DNA of 64,000 bases from UBA2402 sp044371005. Lineage in GTDB: Bacteria > Planctomycetota > Phycisphaerae > Phycisphaerales > UBA1924. Where the stretch lies: contig JBILUL010000004.1 of the NCBI GenBank assembly GCA_044371005.1, positions 16,032 through 80,031 of the forward strand. Reading direction: 5' to 3'. The notes below the pieces were generated by a model, which had not been told where the DNA came from, ran no database searches, and saw nothing but the letters and a program-made list of their open reading frames with translations. Within the stretch, counting starts at the first letter, position 1. The number at the start of each line of letters is the position of its first letter. Made by a program: the position numbers and the translations under genes. This document shows positions 26,615-35,467 of the stretch, piece after piece.

Positions 26615-27760
26615 ATGAAACGCAATGTTGGCCTGATTTCCGTTCTTGCTCTTTCCCTGTGTGCCGGCCTGGTGATTCCGGTTGGAATCGCTTCGGCTCA
26701 GGAAGCCGCGGCGAAGGAGACCGCGAAGGCGGAACTGCTGACGGTTGGTTCGAACGCTCCCGCGCTCAAGGTTGGCAAGTGGGTCAAGAACGGCGAGGTC
26801 AAGGGCTTTGAGAAGGGGAAGGTCTACGTCGTTGAGTTCTGGGCGACCTGGTGTGGTCCGTGCATCAAGACCATTCCGCACCTCACTGAGATGGCGAAGC
26901 ATTACAAGGACAAGGTCACGTTTGTCGGCGTGAGCGTCTGGGAGAATGATGAGTCATATGTCGAGACCGTTGAGAAGTTCGTCGCGAAGATGGGCGACAA
27001 GATGGACTATCACGTTGCGGTTGACGACAAGGTCGGCAACGACGGCACGATGGCGAAGACCTGGATGACCGCTGCTCAGCAGGACGGCATTCCTTCGGCC
27101 TTCATCGTCAACGGCGAGGGCAAGGTTGCGTGGATTGGTCACCCGATGAGCATGGAGAAGCCTCTCGAGGAGATCGCCGCGGGCAAGTGGGACATGGCCA
27201 AGGCAGTGGCGGACGCGAAGAAGGCTGCGGAGCAGGAAGCCGCGGATCGTGCGAACCAGAAGGTTCTCATGGCCGAAGGCAAGACGCTTCAGGAGGCTTT
27301 CATGGCCAACGACCACGGCAAGGTCGTCGCCGAGATCGATCGCATTCTGGGCAAGCACCCCGCTCTGGCCCGCCAGCTGAACCCGATCAAGTTCATGTCG
27401 CTGCTCAAGTCCGATGAGGCCGGCGCCTACGCGCTGGGCAAGTCGATGGTGGCAGGCGAGTTCAAGAGCGATCCGCAGGTGATGAATCAGGTGGCGTGGA
27501 CGATTCTGGACACGGCCGATCTGAAGAAGCCCGACTTCGCTCTCGCGCTCGACGCGGCCAAGGCCGCGGCAGAGGCCACGAAGCACGAAGACGGCATGAT
27601 TCTCGATACGCTCGCTCTCGCCACGTTCAAGAGCGGCGATACCGCCAAGGCAATCGAGATTCAGACCAAGGCGATTGATCTGGCCAAGAAGACCGGCGAC
27701 AAGGACACGGTCGCCGAGATGGAAGGCCGTCTCGCTGAGTTCAAGAAGGGCGGCAAGTAA
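26615..27760 (+). CDS. Exported TlpA-like thioredoxin-domain protein
   Basis: A 381-residue protein with a signal peptide ending at ASAQ (about residue 29). The thioredoxin domain has the active site FWATWCGPCIKTIPHL (Cys80, Cys83) and the downstream GIPSAFIVNGEGKVAWIGHP cis-proline region. A Lys/Ala-rich linker leads to a C-terminal helical region of about 170 residues that looks like degenerate tetratricopeptide repeats. It likely acts as a periplasmic disulfide oxidoreductase; the C-terminal part may recruit partners. GGAG precedes the ATG at 26615, which is preferred over the upstream start at 26594. Confidence 0.88.
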   Translation: MKRNVGLISVLALSLCAGLVIPVGIASAQEAAAKETAKAELLTVGSNAPALKVGKWVKNGEVKGFEKGKVYVVEFWATWCGPCIKTIPHLTEMAKHYKDKVTFVGVSVWENDESYVETVEKFVAKMGDKMDYHVAVDDKVGNDGTMAKTWMTAAQQDGIPSAFIVNGEGKVAWIGHPMSMEKPLEEIAAGKWDMAKAVADAKKAAEQEAADRANQKVLMAEGKTLQEAFMANDHGKVVAEIDRILGKHPALARQLNPIKFMSLLKSDEAGAYALGKSMVAGEFKSDPQVMNQVAWTILDTADLKKPDFALALDAAKAAAEATKHEDGMILDTLALATFKSGDTAKAIEIQTKAIDLAKKTGDKDTVAEMEGRLAEFKKGGK

Positions 27761-27777
27761 GAGCCCCGGTTCGACCT

Positions 27778-27818
27778 GAAAAACACAACCGCCCCGGCCT
27801 TCTGGTCGGGGCGGTTGT
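27778..27818 (-). terminator. Rho-independent terminator between convergent genes
   Basis: A 12-bp perfect stem (27785-27796 with 27807-27818), extendable by three more pairs around a TTCT loop. On the minus strand a T run follows, so it ends the M48 protease transcript. On the plus strand only TTT follows, so action on the thioredoxin gene would be weaker. Confidence 0.75.
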
Positions 27819-27863
27819 CGTTTATGGGCTTGGGGAACTGTCCGCGGGGATTGGGCCGCTGGC

Positions 27864-28820
27864 TCAGTGCCCGGAGCAGTGAACGCACCAGTGGGCCGTG
27901 CCGTGAGTGGAAGCGAGGCTTGCTGCGTACTGGGGCGTGAGCGGCGTGGGGTAGCCAAGTGCCAGTTTGCTGCGAGCACGCGACATGTACTCCTGGGCCT
28001 TGAACTGGAACGACGGGTCGGCGCTGATGCTTGAGTAGGTCGTGGCCAGGAGGCGGTCGATCTGTTCAATGCGGGTCTTGGGGTAGGGGTGTGTGGAGAA
28101 CCACTCTGAGCCCGCAGCGGTGCCCATGGATTTTTCCAGGATTTCCATCACCTGTCGCTGTCCAGTCGGGTTGTACTTGACATTGCTCATGTAGCGCATG
28201 CCCAGTGCATCGGCTTCGAGCTCCTGGCTGCGCCCGAAGCGGAGGACCAGTGTCTGGCCGCCCATTTCAAGGACCTTGGGGGCGACCTGACCGACGGTGC
28301 CGCCGACGCCTTCGGTGAGGACGGTCGCGGCGACGGTGGTGCCGATCGAGGTCCACTGCGTATCCACCATGCGATCATTGATGTGGCGTGCGGTGACGTG
28401 TCCGATCTCGTGTCCCAGGACGCCGGCAAGCTGGGCTTCGTTGGTCATCTGCTGCATGAGGCCGCGGCTGATGAAGACCTGACCGCCCGGAAGGGCGAAG
28501 GCGTTGATGATGTCTGAATCAAGGATCGTGAACTTCCAGGGGAGGCTGGGGTTCTGACCCTCGGTGGTGGCGGCCATCTTCGAGCCGACTTCGCTGACAT
28601 AGGCGTTGAGTTCGGGGTTCTTGAGTTCGCCGCCGTTCTCCTGAACCATCTGGGGGAAGGCATCCAGGCCCATCTTGATCTCGGCGTTCCGATCGAGCAT
28701 CACGAACTGGCGCTTGCCGGTGGCGACATTGGTTTCGCAGCCGGCGGGGATGACGCACGCGGCGATGCAGAGGGCAACGGAGGCAAGGACTGGACGGCGG
28801 CGGGGGGGTGATGAGGTCAT
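27864..28820 (-). CDS. M48 family metallopeptidase, putative lipoprotein
   Basis: A 318-residue zinc protease of the BepA/YfgC-like M48 group. The signal peptide ends at IPAGC (Cys28), a slightly atypical lipobox. The zinc motif is HEIGHVTARH (His137, Glu138, His141), and the third ligand is in QELEADALGMRYM. Such enzymes degrade or help fold envelope proteins. The C-terminus ends in an unusual Cys/His tail (WCVHCSGH). The ATG at 28820 is chosen over an upstream frame extension to 28871 because the signal peptide begins there. Confidence 0.9.
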   Translation of the reverse strand: MTSSPPRRRPVLASVALCIAACVIPAGCETNVATGKRQFVMLDRNAEIKMGLDAFPQMVQENGGELKNPELNAYVSEVGSKMAATTEGQNPSLPWKFTILDSDIINAFALPGGQVFISRGLMQQMTNEAQLAGVLGHEIGHVTARHINDRMVDTQWTSIGTTVAATVLTEGVGGTVGQVAPKVLEMGGQTLVLRFGRSQELEADALGMRYMSNVKYNPTGQRQVMEILEKSMGTAAGSEWFSTHPYPKTRIEQIDRLLATTYSSISADPSFQFKAQEYMSRARSKLALGYPTPLTPQYAASLASTHGTAHWCVHCSGH

Positions 28821-28919
28821 GGCTGGTGTCTTTTCCGCATGAAAGGGAGCCTGTGCGGGCTCCCGGGGCAATTATCCCACATCCAAGCATAAGCGCTGCT
28901 CGAAACATACGATTCACCA

Positions 28920-29708
28920 ATGCCAGATGCTCGCGCTGAATCCTCGCCCGTCTCCGCCAACCCCGCCTGGGTCGATGCGGAGTTGTCCAATCCGCATGTC
29001 TCGGCGGAAAAGGCCTCGAAAGTCCGTCGGATGTTCTCGGCGATCGCGGGCAGCTATGACCTCAACAACCGTGTGCATTCGCTCGGGCGTGACCAGGCCT
29101 GGCGCCGGTATGCGGTGAAGGCATCGAAGGTCGGATCGGGCGATCGGGTGCTCGATGTGGCGTGCGGGACGGGCGATCTCTCGCAGGCGTTCGCCGCGGC
29201 GGGTGCCGCGCATGTCACCGGGCTCGACTTCACGCCGGCGATGCTCGACCACGCACGCGTCAAGCAGCAGCGGCTCGATTCGGGCATTTCTTCGCGTCTT
29301 GAGTACGTCGAGGGTGATGCGCAGCAGCTGAACTTTGGGACCGCGAGTTTTGATGTGCTGTCGATTGCGTTCGGCATTCGCAATGTGGCTGAGCCGCGGC
29401 GGGCGATTGCCGAGTTCTTCAGGGTTCTTCGTCCGGGCGGCCGGCTCGTCATTCTCGAGTTTGATCGTCCCTCCTTCGCGCCCATCCGCTGGTTCAACGA
29501 TTTCTACTGCGGCTGGGTGATGCCGCGTACTGCGACGCTGATCAGCGGAGATACCTCGGGTGCGTACAAGTATCTCCCGGCCTCCGTGGGAACCTTCATG
29601 ACGCGCAAGCAGATGTGCGAGGCGCTCCGCGGAGCTGGTTTTGCGAATGTCAGCGATCGCGGACTTTCGCTTGGCATCTGCGTCTGCTACGTTGCGCACA
29701 AGCCGTGA
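28920..29708 (+). CDS. ubiE: Demethylmenaquinone / 2-polyprenyl-benzoquinol methyltransferase
   Basis: A 262-residue SAM-dependent methyltransferase of the UbiE/MenG family, which makes the final C-methylation in menaquinone (or ubiquinone) synthesis. MFSAIAGSYDLNNRVHSLGRDQAWRR is the family N-terminal signature and VLDVACGTGDLSQAF is SAM motif I. FDVLSIAFGIRNVAEPRRAIAEFFRVLRPGG and LPASVGTFMTRKQMCEALRGAGF complete it. It has a 25-residue N-terminal extension. MenG is the likelier role in this lineage; the sequence alone does not separate the two. The product would feed the cbb3 pathway. Confidence 0.9.
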   Translation: MPDARAESSPVSANPAWVDAELSNPHVSAEKASKVRRMFSAIAGSYDLNNRVHSLGRDQAWRRYAVKASKVGSGDRVLDVACGTGDLSQAFAAAGAAHVTGLDFTPAMLDHARVKQQRLDSGISSRLEYVEGDAQQLNFGTASFDVLSIAFGIRNVAEPRRAIAEFFRVLRPGGRLVILEFDRPSFAPIRWFNDFYCGWVMPRTATLISGDTSGAYKYLPASVGTFMTRKQMCEALRGAGFANVSDRGLSLGICVCYVAHKP

Positions 29709-30059
29709 GCCGCGAACCCATGCATGGGCGTTGAGCCGGTCCGGTATCACGAGCCCCGTTCATGGCGTTGATCGGTGCGCGGGCACGCGTTCGTGGGATC
29801 GGCTGCACCCCGCGAGGGGACTGACGCCGTGGTTATGCACCGCAAATGGCTTATCGGCCCGCGGTTCGTGCGCACAGCGCACAAAAGTGCTTCGAATCTG
29901 CGCGTGAGCCCGATGACATGGTTGCCCGACCCGGCGTTCTCTATTGCCCGGCGGCCACAATGCAGCGGTTCCTGGACTGGGAATCGTCTTACGACAATGC
30001 GTGTGGGCATGGTGGAACCGTGACCCGATGCCAGAACGGATTCTGGAGCCACCTTCCAC
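29709..30059 (+). other. 351-bp non-coding gap
   Basis: I see no gene here. A perfect 12-bp palindrome, CCCATGCATGGG, lies at 29717-29728 just after the ubiE stop. Short frames on both strands lack ribosome sites and protein-like composition. The right end should hold the promoter of the B12-fold gene, but I cannot place convincing boxes. Confidence 0.5.
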
Positions 30060-30782
30060 ATGAGTCACGATGTTGTTCTCGAGCGTTTTTTTGAGACCCT
30101 GGTCAACGGCGATCGCCCCGCGGCTCGCACCATCGTACAGGAGTTGCTCGACAAGGGGGTTACCCCCGATCACTTGCTCAACAGCCTGTGTTTCCCCGTC
30201 TATGAGAAGATTGAACAACTGTTCCGCGCTGATCAGCTCACGAACGTCGCCTACCACATGAGCACGCGCCTGCTGCGCATGCTGATTGATCAGGTCGCGT
30301 CGAAGCTGACGGCGCAGCGTCCCAATGGCAAGACGGTCTTTGCCGTCTGCGGTCCCAGCCAGAGCGAGGAACTGGCCGCCCAGATCGCGGTCGATCTGCT
30401 CGAAGCCGCCGGCTGTGATGTCACCTTCTGCGGTGGCGGTGTTCCCGGCGACGAAGTGCTTGCGCAGGTTCATGAGCGTCGCCCCGATGTGCTGCTCGTC
30501 TTTGCTCCCGCGGCGAGCGATCTGCCCGACATCCGAGAGATGATCGATCGCATCCGCGAAATCGGTGCAGTTGACCGCACGAAGATCGTCGTGGCCGCGG
30601 GCGTCTTCAACCGCGCCGAGGGACTGGCCGAGGAGATTCACTGCGACCTGTGGGCTTCGTCACCTCTTGAGACCGTTGATGTGGTCCTCACCGGGGCGCT
30701 CTCACGGAACGCGGCCAAGCCCGAGACGATCGGAAAGATCGGTGCTCGCGTGCGTGGTGCCACGACCCGTCGCGCGGCGTGA
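30060..30782 (+). CDS. B12-binding-fold protein lacking the cobalamin histidine
   Basis: A 240-residue protein with a helical N-terminal half like B12-binding domain 2 (LLDKGVTPDHLLNSLCFPVYEKIEQLF) and a Rossmann-like B12-binding half from about residue 90. The standard GDxHxxG cobalamin motif is replaced by GPSQSEE (residues 98-104), so the axial histidine position is Gln101. The later LLEAAGCDVTFCGGGVP and PDVLLVFAPAA follow the family pattern. It resembles sensor domains that pair with MerR-like or kinase partners. It may sense something other than B12. No partner is fused. Confidence 0.75.
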   Translation: MSHDVVLERFFETLVNGDRPAARTIVQELLDKGVTPDHLLNSLCFPVYEKIEQLFRADQLTNVAYHMSTRLLRMLIDQVASKLTAQRPNGKTVFAVCGPSQSEELAAQIAVDLLEAAGCDVTFCGGGVPGDEVLAQVHERRPDVLLVFAPAASDLPDIREMIDRIREIGAVDRTKIVVAAGVFNRAEGLAEEIHCDLWASSPLETVDVVLTGALSRNAAKPETIGKIGARVRGATTRRAA

Positions 30783-31004
30783 AGTCCATGTGTTGGCGCA
30801 GACGCTCGTCCGGGCGTGCAGTTGAACTCCAGGGTTCGACCCACGCTCGGGCGATCGGTGCGCAGCCGTTGTTCCCCGGTCGAGGCGGGTGATGCTGGGG
30901 CGCGACGGGTGATTCGGGATGGGTCTGGTAAACCCGCGAGGCTGTGCGGACGATACACGGTTTGGATTGGCCGGGTGGTGCCGGCTTGAGGCGAATGGAG
31001 CGAC

Positions 31005-31439
31005 ATGGCTACCGAGAACTTTGACCTTACGCTGCGAAGGCACGAGCGGTATCTGGGTGAGTATCCCGGCGAGGCTGTGGTTGCGCCCGCTTCCGCCGGG
31101 AGTGTCCGGATCGCGCGATCAGCACAGACCAACTCAGGTGGCATTGCCGTGAAGGCGGTTGACTTCAGCCTTGGCGGGGTCGGCCTCAGATCGCCGGTCT
31201 ACCTGCCGCGAGGGTGTGCGCTCGTTCTGCGACTCACCGTTCCTGGTCCTGCGCCGTTCGTGCTCGAGGCTCCGATCAGCGTCCAGCGGGTCCGGATGCT
31301 TGATTCGATTCCCAACTACTACATCGGAACAGCGTTCGAACTCGCGGACCAGGCGAGTGATGGGAAGGCCACGAAGCTGATGGAGCATCTCAAGGCCATC
31401 GGTGCGGTCATGGACACGGAGGTGCGGCGTGCGTCCTGA
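31005..31439 (+). CDS. PilZ-domain protein
   Basis: A 144-residue soluble protein with both c-di-GMP contact motifs of PilZ: RxxxR at Arg11-Arg15 and DxSxxG at Asp53-Ser55-Gly58 (DFSLGG). The beta-barrel continues through LRLTVPGPAPFVLEAPISVQRVR and ends in a helix. It likely binds c-di-GMP and regulates the ATPase encoded next. Its stop lies 11 bp inside the following gene, which implies coupled translation. GGAG precedes the ATG. Confidence 0.87.
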   Translation: MATENFDLTLRRHERYLGEYPGEAVVAPASAGSVRIARSAQTNSGGIAVKAVDFSLGGVGLRSPVYLPRGCALVLRLTVPGPAPFVLEAPISVQRVRMLDSIPNYYIGTAFELADQASDGKATKLMEHLKAIGAVMDTEVRRAS

Positions 31440-33150
31440 ACGTGACTTTGTCATCGCGCAGCTCACCGAAGAGGGCACGCTCAGTGCTGAGGATGCCGAT
31501 CGGGCCATCCGGCACGGGGCGGAGACCAAGGTCACCGCCGCGCAGGCCGCAGTGGATCTGGGGCTCATCAGTGCTGCCCAGGCGGCAATTGCCCAGGCGG
31601 CGGTCAGCGAGTGCACCTTTGTTGACCTGCGCCACTACGAGATCGACCTCAAGAACGCCGCGTTGCTCGCGCGTTCCGCGGCGGAGAAGCGTCTTGCCTT
31701 TCCGCTCTTCGTGATCGGAAAGACCATCACGGTGGGGATGGCGGATCCGACGGATCTTGCCGCGGTGGACAGGCTGCGTTCGCTCCTTCACACCGAAATC
31801 GAAACGGTGCTGTGCGAGGCCACTGCGCTGCGTTCGCTGATCGAGCGGGCGTATTCGATGAGCGGCGGGATCGGTCCCGCGGCTGAACAGTCAGTGGTGA
31901 CGGGTGCGGAGGGCAACGCGGCGGATGAGGAGCCGATTGTCGCCGCGGTGAACCAGATTCTGGCCCAGGCCATCGAACGAAACGCGTCGGATGTGCACAT
32001 CGGGCCGGACGAACGCGATCTGCACCTTCGCTACCGCATCGATGGCGTGCTGCACCCATGCCAGGGCCCGCCGCTTTCGGCGCATCCCGGTCTGGTTCAG
32101 CGTCTGAAGGTGATGGCGAATCTGGATCTGACGCAGTCGCGCCGTCCTCAGGACGGCAAGTTCCGCTACCCCTATTCGGGCCGACTGGTGGACATGCGGC
32201 TTTCGATCATTCCGACGGTCTGTGGCGAGAACGTCGTGATCCGCGTGCTGGGCGGGCACGCCGCGATGGGCAACCTGAGTGAACTGGGCTTCAACGCCCA
32301 GATGGCACAGACGGCCGAGCGGATGCTCTCGCACCCGCACGGCATGATCCTGGTGACCGGCCCGACGGGTTCGGGCAAGACGACCACGCTGTACAGTTTC
32401 CTTGCGAGGCTCAATACCCCTGACAAGAACGTCATCACGATCGAGGATCCGGTGGAGATCCGCATGCCGCTGGTGCGGCAGGTGCAGGTCAATACCGAGA
32501 TCGGCATGACGTTCGCGGGGGCGCTGCGTTCGATCCTGCGGCAGGACCCCGATGTGGTGCTGCTGGGCGAAATCCGCGATGAGGAATCCGCACGAATTGC
32601 GATTCAGGCTTCGCTGACGGGGCACCTGGTGCTTTCGACGCTGCACACCAATGACGCGGCGGGCGCGGTGGCCCGGTTGCGGGACTTTGGGTGTCCTTCC
32701 TTTGCGATCGCGGGTGCCGTGCTCGGCGTGATTGCACAGCGACTGGTTCGCCGCGTGTGTGCCTCCTGCTCGGCACCGTGTGTGCCGGACGCGGCACTGC
32801 TTCATCGATTCAACGCGGACGGCAAGGCGCAGTTCCGGCGTGGCGCGGGGTGCCCCGCGTGTCTGAGCAGCGGGTATCGGGGCCGGCTGGGTGTCTATGA
32901 GATGTTCCCGATGTCGCCGCGTGTCCAGCTGGGCGTTGAACGTGGGGCATCGACACCGCAGCTTCGGCGTGACGCCCGCGATGCGGGGATGCGGCCGATG
33001 TGGGAGGACGGGCTTGACAAAGCGCGTCTTGGCATCACGACGCTGGAGGAGGTGCTCGCCGTCGCGGCCGGCACCCTGGAAACGGATCTGAGTGATGCAC
33101 CCGATGGCGAGGGCAGCAAGCCCCATGATTCGGTGAGGTTGAGCGCATGA
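31429..33150 (+). CDS. Type IV pilus / type II secretion assembly ATPase (PilB/GspE)
   Basis: A 573-residue cytoplasmic hexameric ATPase. The N-terminal about 140 residues form a T2SSE_N/MshEN-like domain (ITVGMADPTDLAAVDRLR), a fold that can bind c-di-GMP. Then come Walker A GPTGSGKTT (Lys317), the Asp box IEDPVE, Walker B DPDVVLLGEIRDEE, the His box GHLVLSTLHTNDA, and a tetracysteine zinc site CASC...CPAC. The GTG at 31429 has GGAGG 6 nt upstream and is preferred to the GTG at 31402. Overlaps at both ends (11 bp with PilZ, 4 bp with GspF) mark a tight operon. Confidence 0.93.
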   Translation: MRPERDFVIAQLTEEGTLSAEDADRAIRHGAETKVTAAQAAVDLGLISAAQAAIAQAAVSECTFVDLRHYEIDLKNAALLARSAAEKRLAFPLFVIGKTITVGMADPTDLAAVDRLRSLLHTEIETVLCEATALRSLIERAYSMSGGIGPAAEQSVVTGAEGNAADEEPIVAAVNQILAQAIERNASDVHIGPDERDLHLRYRIDGVLHPCQGPPLSAHPGLVQRLKVMANLDLTQSRRPQDGKFRYPYSGRLVDMRLSIIPTVCGENVVIRVLGGHAAMGNLSELGFNAQMAQTAERMLSHPHGMILVTGPTGSGKTTTLYSFLARLNTPDKNVITIEDPVEIRMPLVRQVQVNTEIGMTFAGALRSILRQDPDVVLLGEIRDEESARIAIQASLTGHLVLSTLHTNDAAGAVARLRDFGCPSFAIAGAVLGVIAQRLVRRVCASCSAPCVPDAALLHRFNADGKAQFRRGAGCPACLSSGYRGRLGVYEMFPMSPRVQLGVERGASTPQLRRDARDAGMRPMWEDGLDKARLGITTLEEVLAVAAGTLETDLSDAPDGEGSKPHDSVRLSA

Positions 33151-34349
33151 TTGCCGGCACCATCTACGAATACGTCGCGATCGATCGGAAGGGGCAGCGC
33201 CGCAAGGGCACGGCGCGCGCGACCAGTGAGGTCGATGCGTTCCGTCAGGTGACCGCAGCGGGGCTCACACCGCTCAAACTGAAGGCGGTTCGAGCCAGGT
33301 CGGGTGGGCGAGGGCGCGTGACGCAGAAGGCGATCGCGAACTTCACCTATCAGCTGGGAGTCATGATCGGTGCGCGTGTGCCGCTGTCCCAGGCCATCCG
33401 CGGCGTGGCTGAGCAGGAACCCCCGGGCAAGCTCCGAGAAGTACTTCTGGCGGTCGCTGCAAAGATCGAAGCAGGTTCACGGATTGCCGATGCGCTGGGT
33501 GAACATGAGGCGGTTTTCGGATCGCTGTACATCGAAACGATCCGGGCGGCCGAGCAGAGCGGCAATCTGGTGAAGGTACTCGAGTACCTGAGCGAACTGC
33601 TGGAACGTGATGTGGAGATGCGTTCGACGGTGAAGTCTGCACTCATGTATCCGGCCTGCACCCTGTGCGTGCTGGCCGTGGCGGTTGCATTTCTCGTCGG
33701 GTTTGTCGTGCCTCGGTTCAGCAAGATGTACGCCAGCAAGCAGATGCAGCTGCCGTTCCTCACCCAGGTGCTCATCGGTCTGGGGGAATCGGTGCAGTCG
33801 TACTGGTGGGCCTATCTGCTGGGATCGGCATTTCTGGCGATTGGGCTGCGGGCGGCGTGGAAGTCCGCGGCGGGCCGCGAGCGCATCGAGAATGTGCTCC
33901 ACAGGATTCCGGTCATCTCCTCGCTGCTCATCGGCGTCTCGATGGCTCGCTTCTCACGGGTGTTCGGCTTGTGCCTGAATTCGGGTCTATCGCTGATTGA
34001 TGCCCTGCGCATGGGGGGCAATGCCTCGGGCCGTCCCGCACTGGTGCGGGATGTGAATGTGATCATCGATCAGGTCCGCAGCGGCGGCCGGCTGTCGGCC
34101 GTGCTGCTGGCGTGCGACTACGTGCCCCTGTTTGCCCGGCGGATGCTGATCTCCGGGGAGGAGACCGCCGAGCTGGGGAAGATGTGCGATGTCATCGCCA
34201 AGCACTACGAGCGGGATACGTCGCTGATTGCCAAGAACATGTCCACCCTGATCGAGCCAGTGCTGATCGTGCTCATCGCCGGTGTGGTACTCGCGGTTGC
34301 ACTGGGAATTTTCCTTCCGATGTGGGACATGCTCAAGTTGATGAACTGA
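33147..34349 (+). CDS. Type IV pilus / type II secretion inner-membrane platform protein (PilC/GspF)
   Basis: A 400-residue inner-membrane protein with two T2SSF repeats. The first has FTYQLGVMIGARVPLSQAIRGVAEQEP and SGNLVKVLEYLSELLERD; the second has FSRVFGLCLNSGLSLIDALRMGGN and GEETAELGKMCDVIAKHYERD. Membrane helices lie at about 170-190, 215-235 and 375-395. It couples the ATPase to pilin addition. The ATG overlaps the ATPase stop by 4 bp. The length is normal for the family. Confidence 0.92.
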   Translation: MIAGTIYEYVAIDRKGQRRKGTARATSEVDAFRQVTAAGLTPLKLKAVRARSGGRGRVTQKAIANFTYQLGVMIGARVPLSQAIRGVAEQEPPGKLREVLLAVAAKIEAGSRIADALGEHEAVFGSLYIETIRAAEQSGNLVKVLEYLSELLERDVEMRSTVKSALMYPACTLCVLAVAVAFLVGFVVPRFSKMYASKQMQLPFLTQVLIGLGESVQSYWWAYLLGSAFLAIGLRAAWKSAAGRERIENVLHRIPVISSLLIGVSMARFSRVFGLCLNSGLSLIDALRMGGNASGRPALVRDVNVIIDQVRSGGRLSAVLLACDYVPLFARRMLISGEETAELGKMCDVIAKHYERDTSLIAKNMSTLIEPVLIVLIAGVVLAVALGIFLPMWDMLKLMN

Positions 34350-34441
34350 ATGGACGATGTCCAAGCAGCGCCTGTTAAAGGGGGAAATCTCTCAGGCACT
34401 GTGGGTACGAGAATGTGAAGAATGAAAAAGGAGTCATGATC

Positions 34442-34879
34442 ATGCAGATGGCACTTCGTCGCAACAATGGCGGAAACGTTCTGGCCCGAGCCTTCACCCT
34501 GGTGGAACTCGTGGCGGTCATCGTGGTGCTGGCGATTCTGGCTGGCGTCGCGATTCCCAAGTACATCGATTATTCGGCGAGCGCCAAGGTCTCCGCGACC
34601 AAGGGCATCCTGGGCGGCACTCGCTCGGCGATTGCAAACTTCTACGCCAACTCGGCGGTGACCGGCACGCCTGCCTATCCCACGCTGGTACAGCTGCAGA
34701 CGCTGGGCACGGTGATGCAGGAAGCCGTTCCGGCGAACCCCTACAACAACAGTGCGACCATCGCCGCGGCGACCTGGTCAAGCACGGCCCCGACTTCCGG
34801 CAGCAATGGCTGGAACTACGACGCTGCGTCGGGTCGCTTCTGGGCCAACAGCAACAACGTCGGCGAGAACGCCTACTGA
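34442..34879 (+). CDS. Type IV pilin-like major subunit
   Basis: A 145-residue prepilin. The class III leader is followed by the conserved AFTLVELVAVIVVLAILAGVAIP helix, with the pilin Glu5 equivalent at Glu22. The residue before the cleavage site is Ala17 rather than the usual glycine. The C-terminal part, rich in Asn, Ser and Thr, is short as in GspG-type pseudopilins. AAGGAG 8 nt before the ATG at 34442 fixes the start; the GTG at 34415 and ATG at 34436 are too far or too near. A 92-bp gap separates it from the platform gene. Confidence 0.88.
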   Translation: MQMALRRNNGGNVLARAFTLVELVAVIVVLAILAGVAIPKYIDYSASAKVSATKGILGGTRSAIANFYANSAVTGTPAYPTLVQLQTLGTVMQEAVPANPYNNSATIAAATWSSTAPTSGSNGWNYDAASGRFWANSNNVGENAY

Positions 34880-34898
34880 GCGGAAGGGATGATGCGCC

Positions 34899-35447
34899 AT
34901 GCCACATCGGCCATGTCATGCCGGTTGGCGTGCCGCGGGTCATGTCGCGGCGGCGGGGTTCACGCTGGTTGAACTTGTCGCGGTGATGTTGATCGTCGGC
35001 ATTCTGGCTGCGGTGGCCATTCCGGCCCTTGGGGGCCTCACGGCCCGGAGGGGTGCGATTGCGGCTGCCAGAGTGGTGCGGGATCTTGAGTATGCAAGGG
35101 GCCTTGCGGTCCACGATGGTGCAACGACCTGGGTGGTCTTTGCAGCCGGAGGGGCCAGCTATCAGATCTCTGCTGAACCGGCGGGTTCCGCCGGCAGGGC
35201 GGACCGGGTCGCGGTCAGGGATCCTGCATCGAACAGCGAGCTGACGCGGAGGTTGAACACGGCCGATCTTGCGGGCGTGCTGGTCACCGCAGCGGACTTC
35301 GATGGCAGCGCGGAAGTGGGCTTCAACTGGATGGGGGCTCCGCTCAATCAAGGGGAAGTGGAACTGGCGGTGGCGGGCACCGTGACGTTCACCGGCGGGT
35401 TTCGGGTGCGTGTCGAGCCCGAAACCGGGTACATCGCGGCCAACTGA
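34899..35447 (+). CDS. Minor pseudopilin, GspH/FimT-like
   Basis: A 182-residue prepilin with leader cleavage at G20-F21 in AAGFTLVELVAVMLIVGIL. The mature part carries ITARRGAIAAARVVRDLEYARGLAVHDGATTWVVF, the pattern of GspH/FimT proteins whose body follows an N-terminal helix. The C-terminus EVELAVAGTVTFTGGFRVRVEPETG is beta-rich. AAGGGA lies about 9 nt upstream. It probably sits in the tip or priming complex with the next two proteins. Confidence 0.85.
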   Translation: MPHRPCHAGWRAAGHVAAAGFTLVELVAVMLIVGILAAVAIPALGGLTARRGAIAAARVVRDLEYARGLAVHDGATTWVVFAAGGASYQISAEPAGSAGRADRVAVRDPASNSELTRRLNTADLAGVLVTAADFDGSAEVGFNWMGAPLNQGEVELAVAGTVTFTGGFRVRVEPETGYIAAN

Positions 35448-35467
35448 AACCGCTCGCAGAGCCAGTC

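Noticed and set aside
29775..30023. Short plus-strand frames in the gap before the B12-fold gene.
   Set aside because: They lack ribosome sites, have unnatural composition and share no feature with known small proteins.
30820..30850. GGTTCGACCC, resembling the T-loop of a tRNA.
   Set aside because: The flanking bases do not form the T stem, and no acceptor or anticodon stem can be drawn around it.
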